From Paulinella micropora (Eukaryota; Cercozoa; Imbricatea; Euglyphida; Paulinellidae), in assembly GCA_019918135.1 (NCBI GenBank), contig WBZZ01000026.1, positions 25,001-89,000 of the forward strand: DNA of 64,000 nt. The letters run 5' to 3'. Made by a program: the position numbers and the translations under genes. Below the pieces are notes generated by a model. The model did not search any database. It was not told the origin of the DNA and saw only the letters and a program-made list of their open reading frames with translations. Of this stretch, positions 63,098 to 64,000 are shown piece after piece (the stretch's first letter is position 1; each line of letters begins with the position of its first letter).

Positions 63098-63270
63098 AGG
63101 GAGTACATAGGCCATCGGTCCCTTTCCATGGGCTGATTGGTATAAAGCTCCTAGATTAATGTTCTATGCCGTCACTTCCTTTATTCCACCGATTGGTGTG
63201 GAGACTTTCCTTATGGAATGGAGGACTGGATGCACATGGCCTTTTGGCTCAGCAATTGGCAGACGATACA

Positions 63271-63356
<86 letters not shown>

Positions 63357-63530
63357 TGTTATTATTATTATTCGATAGCATAGTTTAGAGAGGGGAGTAT
63401 AGATACTTAGCTTTAGTATAGTTAGCTAGTGTGTGTGGCCTTCTATCAGTTATCAGTGAGCCTTTCCCTGTTTTTTTTTTCGAGTATATTTCTTCTAACG
63501 GGAAGCGCTGCCATTTTTTTTTATTTAAAC
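63098..63530 (+). mobile_element. Interspersed repeat family 3, second full copy
   Basis: Front part 63098-63270, inner (ATT)n 63271-63372, rear part 63373-63530. Same order as at 60490, with a duplicated TATCAGT in the rear part. Confidence 0.7.
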
Positions 63531-63793
63531 TCTCTTTTTATTATTATTATTATTATTCCTCTTTTGCTGCTGCTTTAATTAGCTTGCTCTTTAAGTTCAC
63601 ATCCGAGGACAACAAACATCGGGAGGGGGCGCTCGCGCTCGACGTTGCACTTACAAAGTACAACAATTTCGAACTGAAGGCGTCCACGCAAGTGGAGACA
63701 TGTGAGGGTGAAACTTCACCTTGTGCTCCCGGGTCTTTTTCCCTATAAGTATGAAAGATTTTTATAAACTGATTGTTTATTTTTTATTTGCAG

Positions 63794-64000
63794 GCTCTTC
63801 ATTGTCTTTCCCATTGGTTGGCGCAAGAAGACTCCTGCGCAAGTCAATCGAGGTACTGTATGTTTTTCAAAATTCACAAGCTGCACATATTTTTTATACT
63901 TGGATGTTGCAGGATCGAAGCGCTTCATTTTTGCTGCGCGCGAGGTCGACACTGACGGCGATGGCAAGGCTGACGAAATCCAATATCAGCTCATGGGTTT
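63794..64000 (+). CDS. Start of a host gene, two exons, runs off window
   Basis: Exons 63794-63852 and 63913-64000+ share phase through a 60-base intron (GTACTG ... TTGCAG). They read LFIVFPIGWRKKTPAQVNRG and SKRFIFAAREVDTDGDGKAD then EIQYQLMG. DTDGDGKADE is an EF-hand or thrombospondin-3-like acidic loop; a similar REEDRNQDGKTD stretch is found in the ciliary protein TMEM231, a weak hint only. An upstream exon probably lies in 63590-63703 (coding-like, donor GTGAGG), but its frame could not be fixed. Confidence 0.45.

Overview
The window looks like nuclear DNA of a unicellular eukaryote carrying several kinds of invader; a chimeric assembly cannot be excluded. Evidence for a eukaryote: genes with short GT-AG introns, tRNA-derived SINEs with Pol III A and B boxes, and very long (ATT)n tracts in the last 7 kb. 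The species cannot be named from the sequence.

Bases 1-48,100 are GC-rich, with countless G/C homopolymer runs. Between them lie genes of types common in large DNA viruses of amoebae and algae: a T1-type BTB protein, a RING protein, F-box/LRR proteins, double-MYND proteins, a membrane-anchored alpha/beta hydrolase, Sel1-like and SF1 helicase fragments. No hallmark virus gene (capsid, DNA polymerase, RNA polymerase) is visible here, so the viral origin is inference. Many genes are broken, duplicated or cut off by repeats, as in a decaying, rearranging insert. Four repeat systems dominate: R1 (units of about 430-475 bp with an 18-bp minisatellite and TTTGGCGCCAAA palindromes, 18.5-33.5 kb); R2 (a roughly 145-bp core, ten forward copies at 41-48 kb and about four reverse copies at 19-34 kb); a dispersed module of about 80 bp (T-module); and a GC palindromic mini-element of 50-80 bp that inserts into genes.

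Two Fanzor/TnpB-type genes lie in this region. Copy A (from 8,935) is split by a 7.7-kb element with 25-26-bp terminal inverted repeats and a target duplication (9,444-17,159). That element carries its own intron-containing genes: a tandem-SAP protein, a Cys-containing protein, and a protein rich in GCxCxxC motifs. Downstream of the Fanzor C-terminus are two tandem copies of a conserved right-end sequence with a covarying hairpin, a candidate guide-RNA scaffold. At least four more complete or partial right ends are scattered over 23-45 kb. Copy B (29.1-29.9 kb) is riddled with GC palindromic mini-elements.

Bases 48,115-54,217 are AT-rich and hold a broken Polinton-like-virus or virophage-like fossil: fibre gene with a peptidase-S74-type chaperone end, small membrane protein, Cys-repeat HNH endonuclease, and A32-like packaging ATPase. 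No capsid or polymerase gene is seen.

From 54.2 kb on the DNA looks like host sequence: a SET-domain gene with an RG-rich tail (minus strand), a 340-bp foldback tandem array, a gene with a very long Lys/Glu tract and clean introns, three (ATT)n-associated interspersed repeat families, and the start of another intron-containing gene that runs off the end.
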